A stretch of DNA of 64,000 nt from Amoebidium appalachense (GCA_963693365.1 CAVNZM010000004.1:13392001-13456000), one strand, 5' to 3'; shown: positions 1-35,716, counted from the stretch's first letter. The notes: generated by a model from the sequence alone, not told the origin. A program made the numbers and translations.

Positions 1-150
1 CTATCTACCACCACCCATACACATAATTTCTCTGCTATCTACCACCACCCACATACGTAAATTTCTGCTATCTATCATCACCCCCTAATCTTCTGTTTAT
101 CTAGCACCACCCACACACGTGATTTTCTGCAATCTAGCATCACCCACACA
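1..150. repeat. Degenerate short tandem repeat, about 33-bp period
   Basis: About four and a half imperfect copies of a unit that begins ctatctaccaccaccca and ends near atttctgc. Later copies are more diverged. The array is cut by the window edge, so its true length is unknown. Confidence 0.7.
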
Positions 151-397
151 GGGCTAGCTCAGTACTGCAGCCGAGGGTAGCACGTGCTTTGCCACAACAA
201 TGGCTTATGCAGTCTAAGTGCCTCGCGTAAGGAATACAAACCTCATTAAATATTTGGCCACTCAGGCTCTTAGTATTACTGCCACGGCACCACATAACAC
301 ATGCAATCTCCTCTCGTCGTTGTGCTAGCCCGGTTAAGCCCTGTACACCCCTTCCTCCCCCCTCCCCCCACCCCCTTCCCCGGCCCCGCTTGAGCCC

Positions 398-398
<1 letters not shown>

Positions 399-475
<77 letters not shown>
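399..475. repeat. Poly-C homopolymer, 77 bases
   Basis: Uninterrupted run of C followed by further C-rich sequence. It is the longest pure homopolymer in the window and has G-quadruplex/i-motif potential. Confidence 0.95.
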
Positions 476-476
<1 letters not shown>

Positions 477-1636
477 CCCCCCTCGACCCCCCTCCCCCTC
501 CCCCCTCCCCCGGCCCTGCTTGGGCGCCAGCCTGGCAAGCAAATAGTGATTATGTGCCGTGCCAGGCTAGCACTCTATACTCAAAAGATGGGGAGGGGGG
601 AGGGGGGAGGGGGGTTCAAGCGGGCCCGGGGGCCCGGGGGGGGGGGGAGGAGGGGGGCCGAGGGGGGAGGAGGGGAGGGAGGGAGGGGGGGATAATGGAA
701 GGGGAGGGGGTTTGGGGCTATAAAGAGAAGAGACTGTAACCAATGCAGAGTCTGTTACCCGGGCTCAATAGAGCTTTGATCTGGCCACCAATTTAAATGC
801 ATCTATCATTGTAACATTTATTTGTAATCCGCATCAAGAAGGAATAGTTGGATTGTGCTTGCAGGGTCATAATGAAAAACTTACACAGAGTAGAATACTG
901 CCATGGCGGCCGTGCGTCATAACTGTTTGAAATTATGGGCTAAGTCTCATTCTGGTAGTGCGATATTGCTTGTTATTAGTTAATAAAACGAATCCGGGAT
1001 ATACCAACATCGTGTTCATATATTAACTTCGTGCATCTGATTTTTTATACTCAAATAGATATTTAATATCGTATAGTTATAGGTACATAGGATTAAGTTC
1101 TTAGAGCCCCCATCACCGCCACCTTCCGCCAATGAAATTCAAATTTTAAGACTAATATTCCCCACACCTATAAGCATTTCCTTTACCCCATTATAAAGCT
1201 CATCCCGAGACGCCCATGCCCACTTGGTGATACCCACTATTTGATGTGCATTTCGACGCGTCCAAAAGAAACATAAAGCACAAACGTAGAGAAAAAGGGG
1301 TTGATTCACAAGACCAGTCAACGCGCCCCCCCTCCCCCCTTCTCCACCCCCCCCCCCCCCCCCCCCCCCCTTCCCCCGGAGGGCCTCCACACCAAACACA
1401 TTATCAATGAACCTACATCCGTACATTACCCTGAAAGTATAACCCCTGCTTTGCTAAACCGGCGTGCCGCAAACAGTTGTGTGGTGGACTGTCCCGCATC
1501 CCAGCTCCTTGTTGATGGTTCCACCAAAGACCATGCAATGAGCCCCGGGCCCGGCGTGAGGGGATGATACGGAAACCACCCGATGTCGCAATACGTACAA
1601 ATAACTAAGGGGAACCGTAACTTAGGTAGTTGATGC

Positions 1637-1696
1637 TACCGGATTGAGCAATATACTAAAAAAAAGTACCGGATTGAGCAATATACTAAAAAAAAG
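1637..1696. repeat. Perfect 30-bp direct duplication
   Basis: Two head-to-tail copies of a 30-bp unit starting taccggattgagcaatat and ending in an A-run plus g. No gene is associated. Confidence 0.9.
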
Positions 1697-2286
1697 TCAT
1701 TCGTATGTTGTTGATATTTCGCTGAATTTACGCCACGACTGGGAGCATCAGGCATCGACCCCCCTCTCCGGGCTCCTCCCTTCAAATCCCTTCAGCTCCC
1801 ATCGAAGGGTTTTCATGGCGCAATCTTTCTCAGAACCAGCTGTGTGTGTGTGCATGAATGGTAAGTACTTAATGTGGGCAAGTGTTTGTCTCTATGTACG
1901 CAATGGGTGTGCGTGCAGTGTATGTACATGCAACTGCATCCAGTGCATATGTGTTCTGTGTCTGCATGGCATTCTGCAGTAAACCACCCCATATATAAAA
2001 TTAATGCAATTTAAAAAAAAAAGGCCTTCTTTTAGCAATATCTGTTGACCCACGCCACAGGGTTTTGCTCAGCTTCACACCGTTCCACCCACGAAATTCC
2101 CAATATAAGCCCCCCCCCCCCCCCTCCCCCCCCCCCCCCCATAAAGACCCCATTGGCCCCCCACCAACTGCACATCGTAGCAAAGCAGCAGCAGCAGCGT
2201 TATCCCACTTTTTGCCCCCTCCTCCCCCCCACCCCGCCCCCTCGGTCTCCGAGTCGTTCTACTGAAGCCATACAACCGTTTATGTA

Positions 2287-2312
<26 letters not shown>

Positions 2313-2317
<5 letters not shown>

Positions 2318-2418
2318 TCCCCCCACCCCCCACCCCATCCTACCCCACCCAATCCCCTCCCCCCCCCCCCCCCCTCCTCCCCCCACCCCCCCACCCCATC
2401 CTACCCCACCCAATCCCC
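2313..2418. repeat. C-rich 60-bp tandem duplication
   Basis: The segment cctcctccccccaccccc followed by catcctaccccacccaatc occurs twice in direct orientation, each copy preceded by a C run. It is a local slippage-type duplication. Confidence 0.75.
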
Positions 2419-2528
2419 TCCCCTCCCCCTCACCTCCAACCTCACCCCTTTGCCCCCCCAACCCCACCCCCTTGCCCCCTATCCCCCCTCTTCTCTCTAC
2501 CCGCCCCTCCCCCGATCCCCCCACCCAC

Positions 2529-15663
<13,135 letters not shown>

Positions 15664-16248
15664 GCTGCAAGCTGCGTACTCTGTAAGAACATTAATTCAG
15701 TAAAATTCCCACAGTGCTATTATTAGCCAGGCAATTAGCGTGGGTCGGGTCCAAGAATTGCCCAGGCCCCTCTACCCCGTACACACAATGTGACACACAC
15801 ACACACCCCGACAATCTTTACTTTAACATAGCAGCACTCTCTTTCATACTTCTGGTAACAAATATCCACGTTTATATCGTATCACATTACACACTCGAAG
15901 TGGCACACGTGTCACACTATGCACACGCATGCACGCACGCACGCACGCGCGGGCGCGTGCGCGCACACACACACACACACAATCCAGGCCACACACACAC
16001 ACACACAGAAACACGTATATACCACACACGCGCGCGTGCGTGCATTTAGACACACACACACACAAACACACAAACACACACCGTGACACACACACACACG
16101 CGCGAGAGCCACCCACCCACATACGCACACACGCACGCGCACGGACAGATGGCCCACACGCACACGTGCGGGCCTATTTCTGCACATGTGTGCACATATC
16201 AGACACCGTGCTCACACAATGTCGATAGTCACACACACACACACACAC

Positions 16249-16266
16249 ACGCACGCACGCACGCAT

Positions 16267-16340
<74 letters not shown>
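16249..16340. repeat. (ACGC)n microsatellite
   Basis: Nearly pure tetranucleotide ACGC array of about 90 bp after a short CA run. Strictly alternating purine-pyrimidine. Confidence 0.95.
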
Positions 16341-16713
16341 GCACTGTGAGATGCCTAAACACGCACATGCTTCCACACACAGACAGGCACGGGCGCACAA
16401 GAACACACAGTCAGGAGTTCACGGGTGATCATGCCGCATTGCACACGCATGCATTGCCATAAACCTTTGAACATTGAAACACACACACACACGCACACAC
16501 CGACCACACACACATGCACTGCCAACTTGTGACAACTGACGTCATGGTACTACACGTGTGCACCCACACACACATTCATAGTCCGAGGCTCACACACTGT
16601 GGGGCCGTATGACACATCTAGAAAACCAGCCTTAACACGTACGCTGTAGTATATACATATACCCAGGCATACACATGTACACACCACACACACACCACAC
16701 ACACATGCACACA

Positions 16714-16715
<2 letters not shown>

Positions 16716-16793
<78 letters not shown>

Positions 16794-16796
16794 CAC
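16716..16796. repeat. (ACGC)n microsatellite, second array
   Basis: Pure ACGC array of about 80 bp, same motif and orientation as the one 450 bp to the left. Confidence 0.95.
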
Positions 16797-17009
16797 ACGC
16801 AGGCACACATAAGCTTCAACACACACGCACATACACACACACACCGTGACGCCTACCCCCCCCCCCCCCCCAACCATACACACACACACACACACACGCA
16901 CACAGACTGACCAGCACACACACACACACAACATGGCACGCACGCACGCACACATGCACCGTGACACGCGCGCACACAAGCGCACATGCAAGCACACAAC
17001 TTGGCGTAC

Positions 17010-17014
17010 ACACA

Positions 17015-17091
<77 letters not shown>

Positions 17092-17130
17092 AAACACACA
17101 CGCACACACACACACACACACACACATGCA
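17010..17130. repeat. (CA)n microsatellite
   Basis: Long CA array interrupted by occasional T and G, within the CA-rich upstream region. Confidence 0.9.
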
Positions 17131-18349
17131 CATGCAAGCACACAACCGTGCACCCACACTGGCACACACACAAACGCCACACACACGCACACGCACACAC
17201 GCGCGCGCGCGCGCACACACACACACAACTTGTGCGGCAACTCTAACGCGTGTACATACACACACATGCCATCACGTCAAGACCGATACAAGCACTCATG
17301 CACATCACCCGCCGGATTCAGTATGTATGCGTGGTACCATATATTACAACAAGACTTGCCCGTTAAGCCTTAATATTTAGTTAGCGTATGATACGTAGCT
17401 TCACCCACCTGACACAGAGCTGGACGTCGACGATGGGACCTTCTTATAAAAATAGGTTTGCCAAATAAAGCACACACGTGCAATACATCAAATCGCACGA
17501 CGTGGGGCTGTGCAGACGGCACGGGGCTGTGGGCGTCACACGAAAGAAGAGCATGAATTTTAAGGTGTTTTTTACATATCGATAGCCCTGGCACGTCTTA
17601 AACAGTTGCAGTCTGTCAGTGCGTTGACTATGGCATAACAGAGTTACAGAATGCTAGCAGTACTCGACGCGTTTGTAGTTCTATGCTCCTTAGCTTGGAA
17701 AGCTTCGTCCAGCGTTTAACACTGCTGTGAGTAGTTGCAATAATAAAGAAAAGAGAATTACGTATGAGGACGTCTTCAAGCTATTTGTGTATTGAGCTAA
17801 GGCTGTACGCTTGAGCTTATGAAATAACTGGAAAGGTGCACGTGAACGTTGTCAGTTTTGAATTCGAAGTTGTGTGCCTGTACAGTGTGTACGTACATGA
17901 ATAAGCAACACGCACCAGACCTAGACCGTAAATCTAGATCGACTGCCAAACGTCTTGCCAAAGAGTATGTATGGCACCGCTGCTCTTTGAATCAGATCTT
18001 TCTCGTATGGCTGAATCCTGACATATATCTTGAAAGTCACGACAGCATGCCACTCTAATACTAGTGATATATATTAGCTATAGCCGCACGTATACGCACG
18101 CATTCTGCATGAAGTCAAGTGTGACGGTGGCCCACCACTCCAGTGAGGTCCACCACGGCGGCTGCGTGCAGCCGCGCGCATGCAAACCTGACCTGCTCCC
18201 TGGAGACTCCTGGACCACAAGCAATTGGTTAAATGATCACCAATAGAAACTAATGACCAAAGTATACCAATCATTGCGCATAACAATTTGGCGCCAAATC
18301 TTTAGAACACCTGTTATTGGCTAACTTCACACCCAGCAGGATCCCCCAA

Positions 18350-19922
18350 AACCGCAACAGGACGCCCTCAAAGTGATACCGAGCACCTCGTATTTATCGA
18401 TTTTAAGAACGCGTACGACACGGTCGACCTCCCTCGCCTGTGGGCCAAGTTAGCCACTCGCGGTGTCCCATTCCAAATGGGTCGGCTACTGGAAGCTATG
18501 TTTACGTTTACACGCGGACGAGCGGTGGTTAATGGGCGGCTATCCCCAGGGTTTACCCGCACGCGCGGGGTACTTCAAGGGTCCCTGCTAAGTCCTCTTC
18601 TTTTCAACCTGTATATTGATGATTTAGCCGACACTCTTTCTGCGGCACAAATTGACGGGGGGTTGCCATCCCAGGCTCCTCCCGCCCTCTTTTTTGCCGA
18701 CGATATTGTGCTTATGTCATCCGATCCTCTCGAACTACGGCAATACATTCGTGTGGTTGAACATTGGTGCCAGCGCAACGATATGCAGATTAATGTCAAA
18801 AAGTGTGCCCTTTTATCAAAATCGATACCGGCATGGGACGACGTTTGTATTTTCGGCAGTCCCCTCCCTCGCCCAATCGAATACAAGTATTTGGGGATTC
18901 CGGTGGACGAATGGGGCATATGTTTCAAACGGATGATCGACCGTCGGGTGGAGAGTGCAGGCAGGTGTCTTCGGTTATTTCGGGATGTGTATCTTGCTTC
19001 TCTTTCTCATACTGTCCACCTATACAATCGTCTTAGTATATTTCGCACATATATTCGCCCTTTGTCGGAATACGGGTTGCCCTTACTAGCTATGGCACCC
19101 CCTGATACTGTTACTAATGTCCTCAAATCATTAGATGATTTCCATTACACAACTTGTTGTATGTTTCTCACTGGTCTTTCCACACCTATCCCTAGACGCC
19201 TTTTTGATTCTCTCTACGCACTCACACCACCATCACAACGCGTACACGAATTAGCCCTTAAATTTCACGAGCACATCACCCGCCTGTCCGCTTGTGCCCC
19301 GGACCACCCGCTCTTCCGGCTACACGCATCCCCGCCGGATTCGCCCCTGTACCTCTTCCCTTCCCCATCGTCTCTGCCCATTGCCGAGCGCTATGTGGAA
19401 TGGCTGGCGACCCCCCCGGAGGTACGGCTAGATCATAGTGTGAATATGAATAGTTTCAAGTCTATGGCTGATAGATATCTTTTTACTCTACGTGTTGAGT
19501 CCCTTCCGGTGTTAGGACCGCACAAACACCAACTACTAGTAGCCTATATGGCGGATACGGTTAGAGAGTCTCGTTCATACATAGATTCGTTTATTCGTAA
19601 TGTGGTGTGGTGTAAAAACGCAAAGATGATTATGGCTTGGCGGTGTAATCGGTTTCTGGTGTCTCCTGCTCGTATGTGTAATATGTGTGGGGGGCGGTTT
19701 ACTCGCGGCTGCATATCTATCAATAAATGCAACCTGTTAGCTAATGTATTAGAACCGGAGGTTATTGGCGGTTTTATTCTCTTTTCTTCATCTCTTCCTC
19801 AATATATCCGTTTTAAGATGACTATCCTAGATCACCTTATTAATGCTGCACAGTATGATATTGTGATCCGGTGCCTTAACTTTCTGTCGGAGCTACCGAT
19901 GCTAGCATCTGCTTACCCATAA
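18350..19922 (+). mobile_element. 5'-truncated non-LTR retrotransposon with uninterrupted reverse transcriptase ORF
   Basis: The open frame runs from about 18350 to the TAA at 19920 without a stop. It enters in the RT fingers/palm (VFIDFKNAYDTV at about 18388), then RGVLQGSLLSPLLFNLYIDD, the catalytic box LFFADDIVLM, and YKYLGIPVDEWG. The C-terminal part has a cysteine-rich motif, ARMCNMCGGRFTRGC, resembling but not matching the CCHC finger of the other copies in this window. RT block 0 and everything upstream are missing, and no endonuclease domain is visible. AATAAA follows at about 20060. An ORF this long with all catalytic residues suggests recent insertion or selection before truncation. 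This is LINE-type RT; clade not assigned. Confidence 0.85.
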
Positions 19923-20116
19923 TATGTAATAGGGGTGTCAGATCCTACGATGGCGCTCATTGTTGCCTAGCATGTACATGTCACTGGCTGCATTTGATTG
20001 GCTGTGCTGGAAAACGCAGTAGGCCGTCGAATGTGGCTGGGCCTCCGGCAATGTCCACGCAATAAAAAGTGTGTAAACCCCCGACGCCATCAATTGAAGC
20101 AAAAGGAGTTGCCGCG

Positions 20117-20126
20117 CGGCTATTTT
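20117..20126. repeat. Left target-site duplication of the 20127-21826 element
   Basis: cggctatttt, repeated at 21827-21836 on the other side of the element. The last T residues merge with the T-run (poly-A on the minus strand), so the exact boundary is ambiguous. Confidence 0.7.
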
Positions 20127-21826
20127 TTTTTCTTTTGACTGGATTTATTCGACGGAAAGATATGCAAGTATGCACGGCATACTGAGAAGACAATAAAAAC
20201 TTCACGAGTTATCCAGTAACAAGTGCATACTGAGATACCTGTACACTGTGTGAAAATCATATAAATACTCAATGTGACGACCAACAGAATTCAACAAAAA
20301 GTCTAAAGTGGTCACATTGCCAGCCAGTGTAGCAGACACCCGTAGGGAAAGAGGTAAAACGCGACATAAAAACTCACACCTACCAACATGCTTGCGATTA
20401 AAAGGTTCAGCACAAAAGTGGCACCAGCGGCGATGAAAACAAAAATTACAACGCCACTGCACAACTTCCCAGGCAATATTAACATCAGAGCACCATGCAG
20501 ACTTATCTACTAGGGTGGTATCCATACGTACAGCAGGAGAAATATATCCTGCCAAAGCTCCCAAAAAGCGATAATGATCAGTACGGTGTTGTCTAAGGAA
20601 CATAACACAAGCCGACTGAGTTTTACCTTTGTTTTCTCTATCAGAACGAGAAAGAAACTTATACTGCGCATGGTAATAACGCGAAATTTTAAAGGCAGAA
20701 AAAACAGGAAGAGAAAAGAAAGAGGGAGTGAGATAGCGAGAGGAAGAATCAGGTTGAAAGAGGGTAGGCTGAGGACATTCAGAAGTAGCGTTGGTGAATC
20801 GGGGGGGAAGAGGAATGGAGGGAGGGGGGGAAAAAGAAAGCATAGAGAGGGTGACCATCAGGTATCCTAACTAAATGTCCTCCATACGGCAAACAGCAGA
20901 CGACAATCCAAACATATTGATTAAGGGAGGCACAAACCGAGTACGAAACAAAGTGCGCAGCGCAGTACCCTGAAAATCGTCGAACTCTTTCAGCGCCACG
21001 GCCGCCTCGTGAGGTGGGGTGCAGGCCAAGAGCGGAAGTCCATATTCGAAAGTCGGCCGTAAAAAAGTTTTATAGTAGAGAAGAAGGTTCGCAGGATGGA
21101 TCACAGACTCCCGTTGAAACATATATTTGACACGATGTGAAGCATACCCTTCGCACGAGCGATCGATCCGTGCCGTGAGGAGCATGCGGAAATCAGTACC
21201 CCGTGAAGTAAAAGGAATACCCAAATAGTCATAGGTGCTCTGAACAGGAATAGGAAGACCGGCCAATCGAAAGGAAGCGTTTTTCGAAAAAGTAGCACAC
21301 TTTGCAATTCCGACTGTCATGAGATTCTCGGTGCACCATTGATCCACCTGACGAAGCATCTGGTGCATGACATCTTCGGTTAAGGAACAAAGAACAATAT
21401 CGTCCACAAAAAGGAGACCCGGTACACGGCGGGTATGCACTTGGCCAAAGGGTTCGAGGGCGCAGGCTATAACGTCAATGAAAACGTCAAACACAAACGG
21501 ACTCAGGAGGGACCCCTGCAGAAGACCCCGAGAACGGGAAAAACCGGGTGTTAATGTTCCATTGACCGCCGCCCGTCCGCGAGTGGTATCGAACAGCGCT
21601 TGCAGAAGACGGCCAAAGGGGGCTGGTAAGCCCCGCATAGCCAGCTTATGCCATAACAAACCAGTGGGTACGGTGTCGTAGGCGTTCTTAAGGTCGATGA
21701 AGACAACGTGCGGAGAGCCAGAAGCAATGGATTCATGGAGTAACAGGCTGTGAGTATAACACGAATAGGCATGACGAAAGCCCCCTTGAAGGGAAGAAAG
21801 ACGGAACACGGCGTTTAAAGAATCGT
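20127..21826 (-). mobile_element. 5'-truncated non-LTR retrotransposon with one in-frame stop
   Basis: Minus-strand RT ORF starting at LNAVFRLSSLQGGFRHAYSC, with VFIDLKNAYDTV, RGLLQGSLLSPFVFDVFID, the catalytic box LLFVDDIVL and YDYLGIPFTSRG. A TAG at plus 20871-20873 interrupts the frame. The same frame continues to 20202 with a C-terminal zinc-finger-like CHFCAEPFNRKHVGRC (C-x2-C-x7-H-x3-C). The 3' end has AATAAA (TTTATT on plus, 20144-20149) and an A-rich tail. Flanking cggctatttt repeats mark the insertion. Oddities are FVDD in place of the usual F/YADD and Val-Ile where other copies have the DD of IDDLA. It is a dead copy that moved by target-primed insertion. Confidence 0.9.
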
Positions 21827-21836
21827 CGGCTATTTT
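21827..21836. repeat. Right target-site duplication of the 20127-21826 element
   Basis: cggctatttt, matching 20117-20126. Confidence 0.7.
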
Positions 21837-22363
21837 GCATTTAGGATTACTGCGCATTTTGGCACCTGGCGGATCGCCCCCTATTTTTGTCCGGAGATAT
21901 TTATTTCCTATTTACTTGCATGATATCTATCCGATATATGTATACCTATCCGGCGCCGGGGGGGACCCCCGTATAATTCATTGGCAATATCATAATCTTG
22001 CGCCATATTACTATAATATAAAATATCCTGTCATAGTATTCCCAACAATTATGTGTGCCTATTGTTTGATGGCAGATTACTATGCTGGCTGCGGCCTTTC
22101 GAGCCTCACCAATATTAATGTCCTCTGTTGAACTATATATCTTTGAAAATTTGTAGATTTAATGCAATCCAAAATACAACAAGCCCAGAAAGCAGACACA
22201 ATTTGATATTGAGTGGATAACACAACTTGCATTTTCCATATGCCTTGTCACGGCGAATATGGACTGGTCATATATTGATATAAGCGGTATATATTGAGAT
22301 AATTTTTTGCGTTATTGCAACAAGTTCCAGTGTTGTCCCAGGAAAAAACCGAGAGTTCCAGCT

Positions 22364-22394
<31 letters not shown>

Positions 22395-22919
22395 GGGCAC
22401 TCTTCTTTTTATTTGCTTCCCAAACCTCCAACTCAAGTGGAACTACAAGGCTTTACTGGTACTTTCTGAAAATTAGCGGTATATTTACTTCCGAAAACAG
22501 TGTAATTTCCTGCCCTGGTCCCACGGACACTAAATCTCTGTCACAATATCTTAAAGGTCATAGTCTGTTGGGTAATTTAAACAAAAACAGCAAACAGCAA
22601 ACGCAAACCGCTAGCTATAGCTAGCTGAGCGGTGTAACGTACTCAGTGACGGTACTATAATATACTATAATATATACGGGTATCATCGATATCATGACTG
22701 AGGCCCTTGCGGGATTCAAATTGGTGGCACTGTGAGATCCGGCGGAATTGATGATGACTCCGCTGAACCGTTTAGCAGCATGATGCTTACAAGGTTACAG
22801 AAGAAGCCTTGTGTTGTGACCACGTGCACAGTCATATAGTATGTAGTACGGCCTAGTGCTGAGCCTATCCGCTCAAACTGACCGTCGTATCATATATATA
22901 TGTCGGGGAGAGAAAAAGA
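21837..22919. other. AT-rich intergenic DNA, no gene seen
   Basis: Unique, AT-rich sequence with one T10/G25 tract near 22365-22397. No ORF with recognisable features. Confidence 0.5.
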
Positions 22920-24010
<1,091 letters not shown>

Positions 24011-24059
24011 TCGAGTCGCCAACGGACCCTGGCACCGTGATCACTTAGTATGAGGCTTG

Positions 24060-24864
24060 ATGATTGCCGATTGGGGATGCCCGTACTACCGTGACGCGAG
24101 GCTCCGGGCCCGGCCTCAAGACCCCCCCTCCCCCTGAGGCTTCCCCTCCCCCGACCCCCTCCCCCCCCCCCCCCCCCCCCCCCCCCCGGCCGGGCCCCCT
24201 CCCCAGTCTGGCGGCCACCTCGCAAGAACCTCCGGAGCATGGCCACCTATTCTCTCCCACTTCGGGCCCCACCTCCCCCCCCCCCCCCCCCTCCGGCCCC
24301 CCCCCCCCCCCCCCCCCCCCCCCCGGCCATATGCCCCTCACCACCACCCACCCACCCACGCACACACACGCACACACACACGGTCTACAAACTCTACAAA
24401 CTACCGTATGTGCACAGTGGCCCAACTTGAGTCCCCACGAGTCCCTGAGTCTGCGACTCTGCAGGGCCCGTGGGCCCAGAGGCCTGATGGAACGACTTGA
24501 GTCACTTTACTCACCGAAGTCAGGAGTCATCACTCCGACAATCCTCAACCTACAATATGTACGACTTTGATCGGTGCGCAAAGCGCCGGTCGCGATGTGT
24601 CGCACGCGCACCATCAGAATGACTCGCAAGCATTCTGGAATTTCTGATTGGGCGAATGCTGCTCAGGAATGTTGGACTTCGAACTTGGGCCGCGGGACCG
24701 TGGGTGCCGCGTGAGCCGCTTCACAAGGGGCACGTCTCACTCATCACTCAACGGGAGTCGGAAGCATTTCATGGCTTTTCTTCACTTGCAAGGTGCTTGA
24801 GTGTTTCTAGTAGTGCACTAACCTGAACCTATGTGTGGGCCGTAGTTGGGACATTTTGGCCGTC
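24060..24864. other. Upstream region of the plus-strand PAS-like gene
   Basis: C-rich runs at about 24157-24187 and 24280-24324 are followed by a short CA tract and 400 bp of ordinary sequence leading to the ATG at 24865. No clear promoter motif or additional gene. Confidence 0.45.
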
Positions 24865-33421
<8,557 letters not shown>

Positions 33422-35716
33422 AAACTCCCCAGGCATATGTTGGCGCAATTAAAGAGTCTTGATAGAGGGGCTATTTGGCTTTGCAATTGAAACAGGACTA
33501 TTTAAATATGGCTGGTTATTTCTGTTAAATGCTTCAGGTTTTTGTACAGGATATGAACTATAACTTAGCAGGAACGCAAGCAAGATTAAAACCCATTGGG
33601 CAGTGAGCTAAGATTACGTTTTTAGCCAAATTAAACATATATGGTTGGACTATGAAGTATTTCATAAGTCTGTTGCACCGAACGACCTTTTTGTTGTTTG
33701 TTGTTGTTGTTGTTGTGCTTTTGCTCGCGCGATTGCTTTAGTGGTTAATTTGAAAACAAAGGGTGTGAACGAATGATCGTTGTGTAAATAAGTATGCGTT
33801 ACCCAGAAAGTTGTTCAACCTATCTCACTGCATTTATGTAGTTGGAGATGTTGCTGTAAACATGTTGTTTAAACTAAACCAAGATGCAAATTTGTGCGAA
33901 TGGTGCTCTTGTAAGCTATCCCACTTTGTGGATTAAAAATAATAAACCACCAGTCAGTCGATTCAGCTCCGCTGAAAAGCAGTATATTCTTGTATATCTT
34001 AGTTATATCTCGATTAACGACGAGATATGGCATATATCCTACGTTTACGGAAAAGTTTCTGGGGTATATAAAAGTAACCCAACGTGTTGATTGGATGTCA
34101 GCCACCTGGGGCTTTAGAACATTAATCGAAACGAAGTCTGAGATGGATTGTCTATTTTCTTTTGTTACTTGAGTGTCTGTTCAGATCCCAAATCCACGCT
34201 GATAGAGTGAATCTGTGTCTGTGATTGATAAGTTCGAGTACTGAGTCACATGTGCCCGGGCCGGTGGAAGAAGAGCAACCCCCTCCTCCCCCTCCCCCCC
34301 CCCCCCCCCTCCCCCTCCCTTCCTCCTGCTGCTCCTCCTTTCCCCCTCGCTCCCACAAAAAAAAAAAAAAAGGGGGGGGGGGGGGGGGGGCAGGGTAGGA
34401 AGAGCATGTTCAGAGGGGAAAGCCTGCAGGTGTACTCCTGCGCATGCATGTTGCGACGGTGTGTGTGCATGTACATGGGTATGTTTGTGGTGGGTGTACG
34501 CGTGTGCTTGCACATACACCTGTGCGTGTGCCTGTGTGTGTGCTGCAGCATGTGTGCGTGTACGTGCGTGCATGTGCATGAGTGTGGGCTACCTTTATGT
34601 GTATCCCGTGCCGTGTGTACACGTGTATGTGATACGTGTCTCCAAATTGGTAGTGGAGACCCCCGGGGGTTTAGGCCCCCCGTCTGGGGGGAGGGGGGGA
34701 GGGGGGGGGGGGGGGAGGGGGGGGAGCCGGGATGGGGGGGGTTTCACATTGATATTGATGCTTTTGGGACTAGGTTGTGTGTTAATCGACAACACTCTAT
34801 GCATATACCGTTGAATGCCTCCATAGTAGATCTTTTTTTTTTTTTTCTTTTTAAAAAAATTGCATTTTGCGGTCAAAAAGGTCTTTTTTTTTTCCTTTCT
34901 CCCATTAGGCTACCGGCACCAAACCTGTGGTTGAACGGTTCTGATTTTGTTGTATAATCTACTTTTTATTGCTCATGCCACATGGCAACTATTTCAAGTT
35001 TAAATCCAAAAATCATCAATATTACTATATCACTTGTACTGAAAACACTCCTGGTTGTCCCAGGCATGCAGATCTTTCTATATTGATTAGTTGCAAAAAA
35101 GTAATACAAATCAACAGGGTTAAAAACAAAACAACGGTGACTATCCTACCAATATAGTTTCTAAAATTAAGATACGAATCACTTGATCAACAAAAACTTT
35201 GAATCGCCATAGTGCTAATACTAGTGCATAATGCTAAGCCAAGCACACACGAAAATTATTACATTTGAGAACTATAAACATGGGCAATCATTACTGCATG
35301 TTCTTGACCACATGTTCATACTATGAACTTATTCGAGGGATAAAATACTTGGGTTATATTTGATACGTTCTACTCTGAAATCAATAGCCCACCTTAATAG
35401 CACTATTACATTCAACTTACATAACGTTCGGGGTTTCCCAAGGTTATTTTTTACCCACATTACGTGTTCAAAACACGCTCTTCACAAAGGCATCACATGC
35501 TTTTGCTGTGCAAATATCCAAAGCAATGCATTAAAAATCGCACAGAACAGTTAAAAAAAATTCGAAACATCGAAACGAAATAGCTTTGTCATTGAAAGCT
35601 GTAGCCCACAAGCGCGTTGAAAAGGGTTTGACGTATCCACCTGCACCATAATCCACGGTTACCAGAAACCCGTTGGGGTTAAACTTCCCATCAGGGCTCA
35701 TTAGGCCACCAAGCAG
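33422..35716. other. Intergenic region between convergent PAS-like genes
   Basis: AT-rich DNA with a C/A/G-run cluster at about 34280-34390 and a G-rich patch at 34685-34740. Candidate poly(A) signals for the left gene are ATTAAA near 33450 and AATAAA near 33940. No convincing gene is present. Confidence 0.5.

Larger units (their letters stand above)
151..2528. other. No resolved gene; C-rich low-complexity DNA
   Basis: This stretch holds a 77-base poly-C run, G-rich and C-rich blocks at about 590-700, 1320-1375 and 2110-2520, and AT-richer unique DNA at about 740-1300. It lies downstream of the last identified exon of the minus-strand globin gene (ending at 2529), so the missing 3' exon or exons of that gene are probably here. 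A minus-strand acceptor-like ttcag directly precedes a TAG near 2260, and another acceptor-like site lies near 2180. I could not choose between them. The long ORFs here are repeat translations. Confidence 0.5.
15664..18349. other. Upstream region of the globin gene; CA/ACGC-rich, no gene seen
   Basis: This 2.7-kb stretch holds CA- and ACGC-rich DNA at about 15790-17240 and ordinary unique sequence from 17250 to 18349. Short ORFs there show no recognisable domain. The minus-strand promoter of the globin gene should lie just above 15663, but I cannot point to a TATA box. An acceptor-like ttgcag sits immediately before the ATG, so a 5' UTR intron is possible. Confidence 0.5.

Noticed and set aside
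140-700. Long glycine- and proline-rich ORFs on both strands
   Set aside because: They are translations of poly-C/poly-G DNA, open only because such codons contain no stops.
16230-16800. Spaced short repeats resembling a CRISPR array
   Set aside because: They are continuous tetranucleotide microsatellites with no spacers, in a eukaryotic genome.
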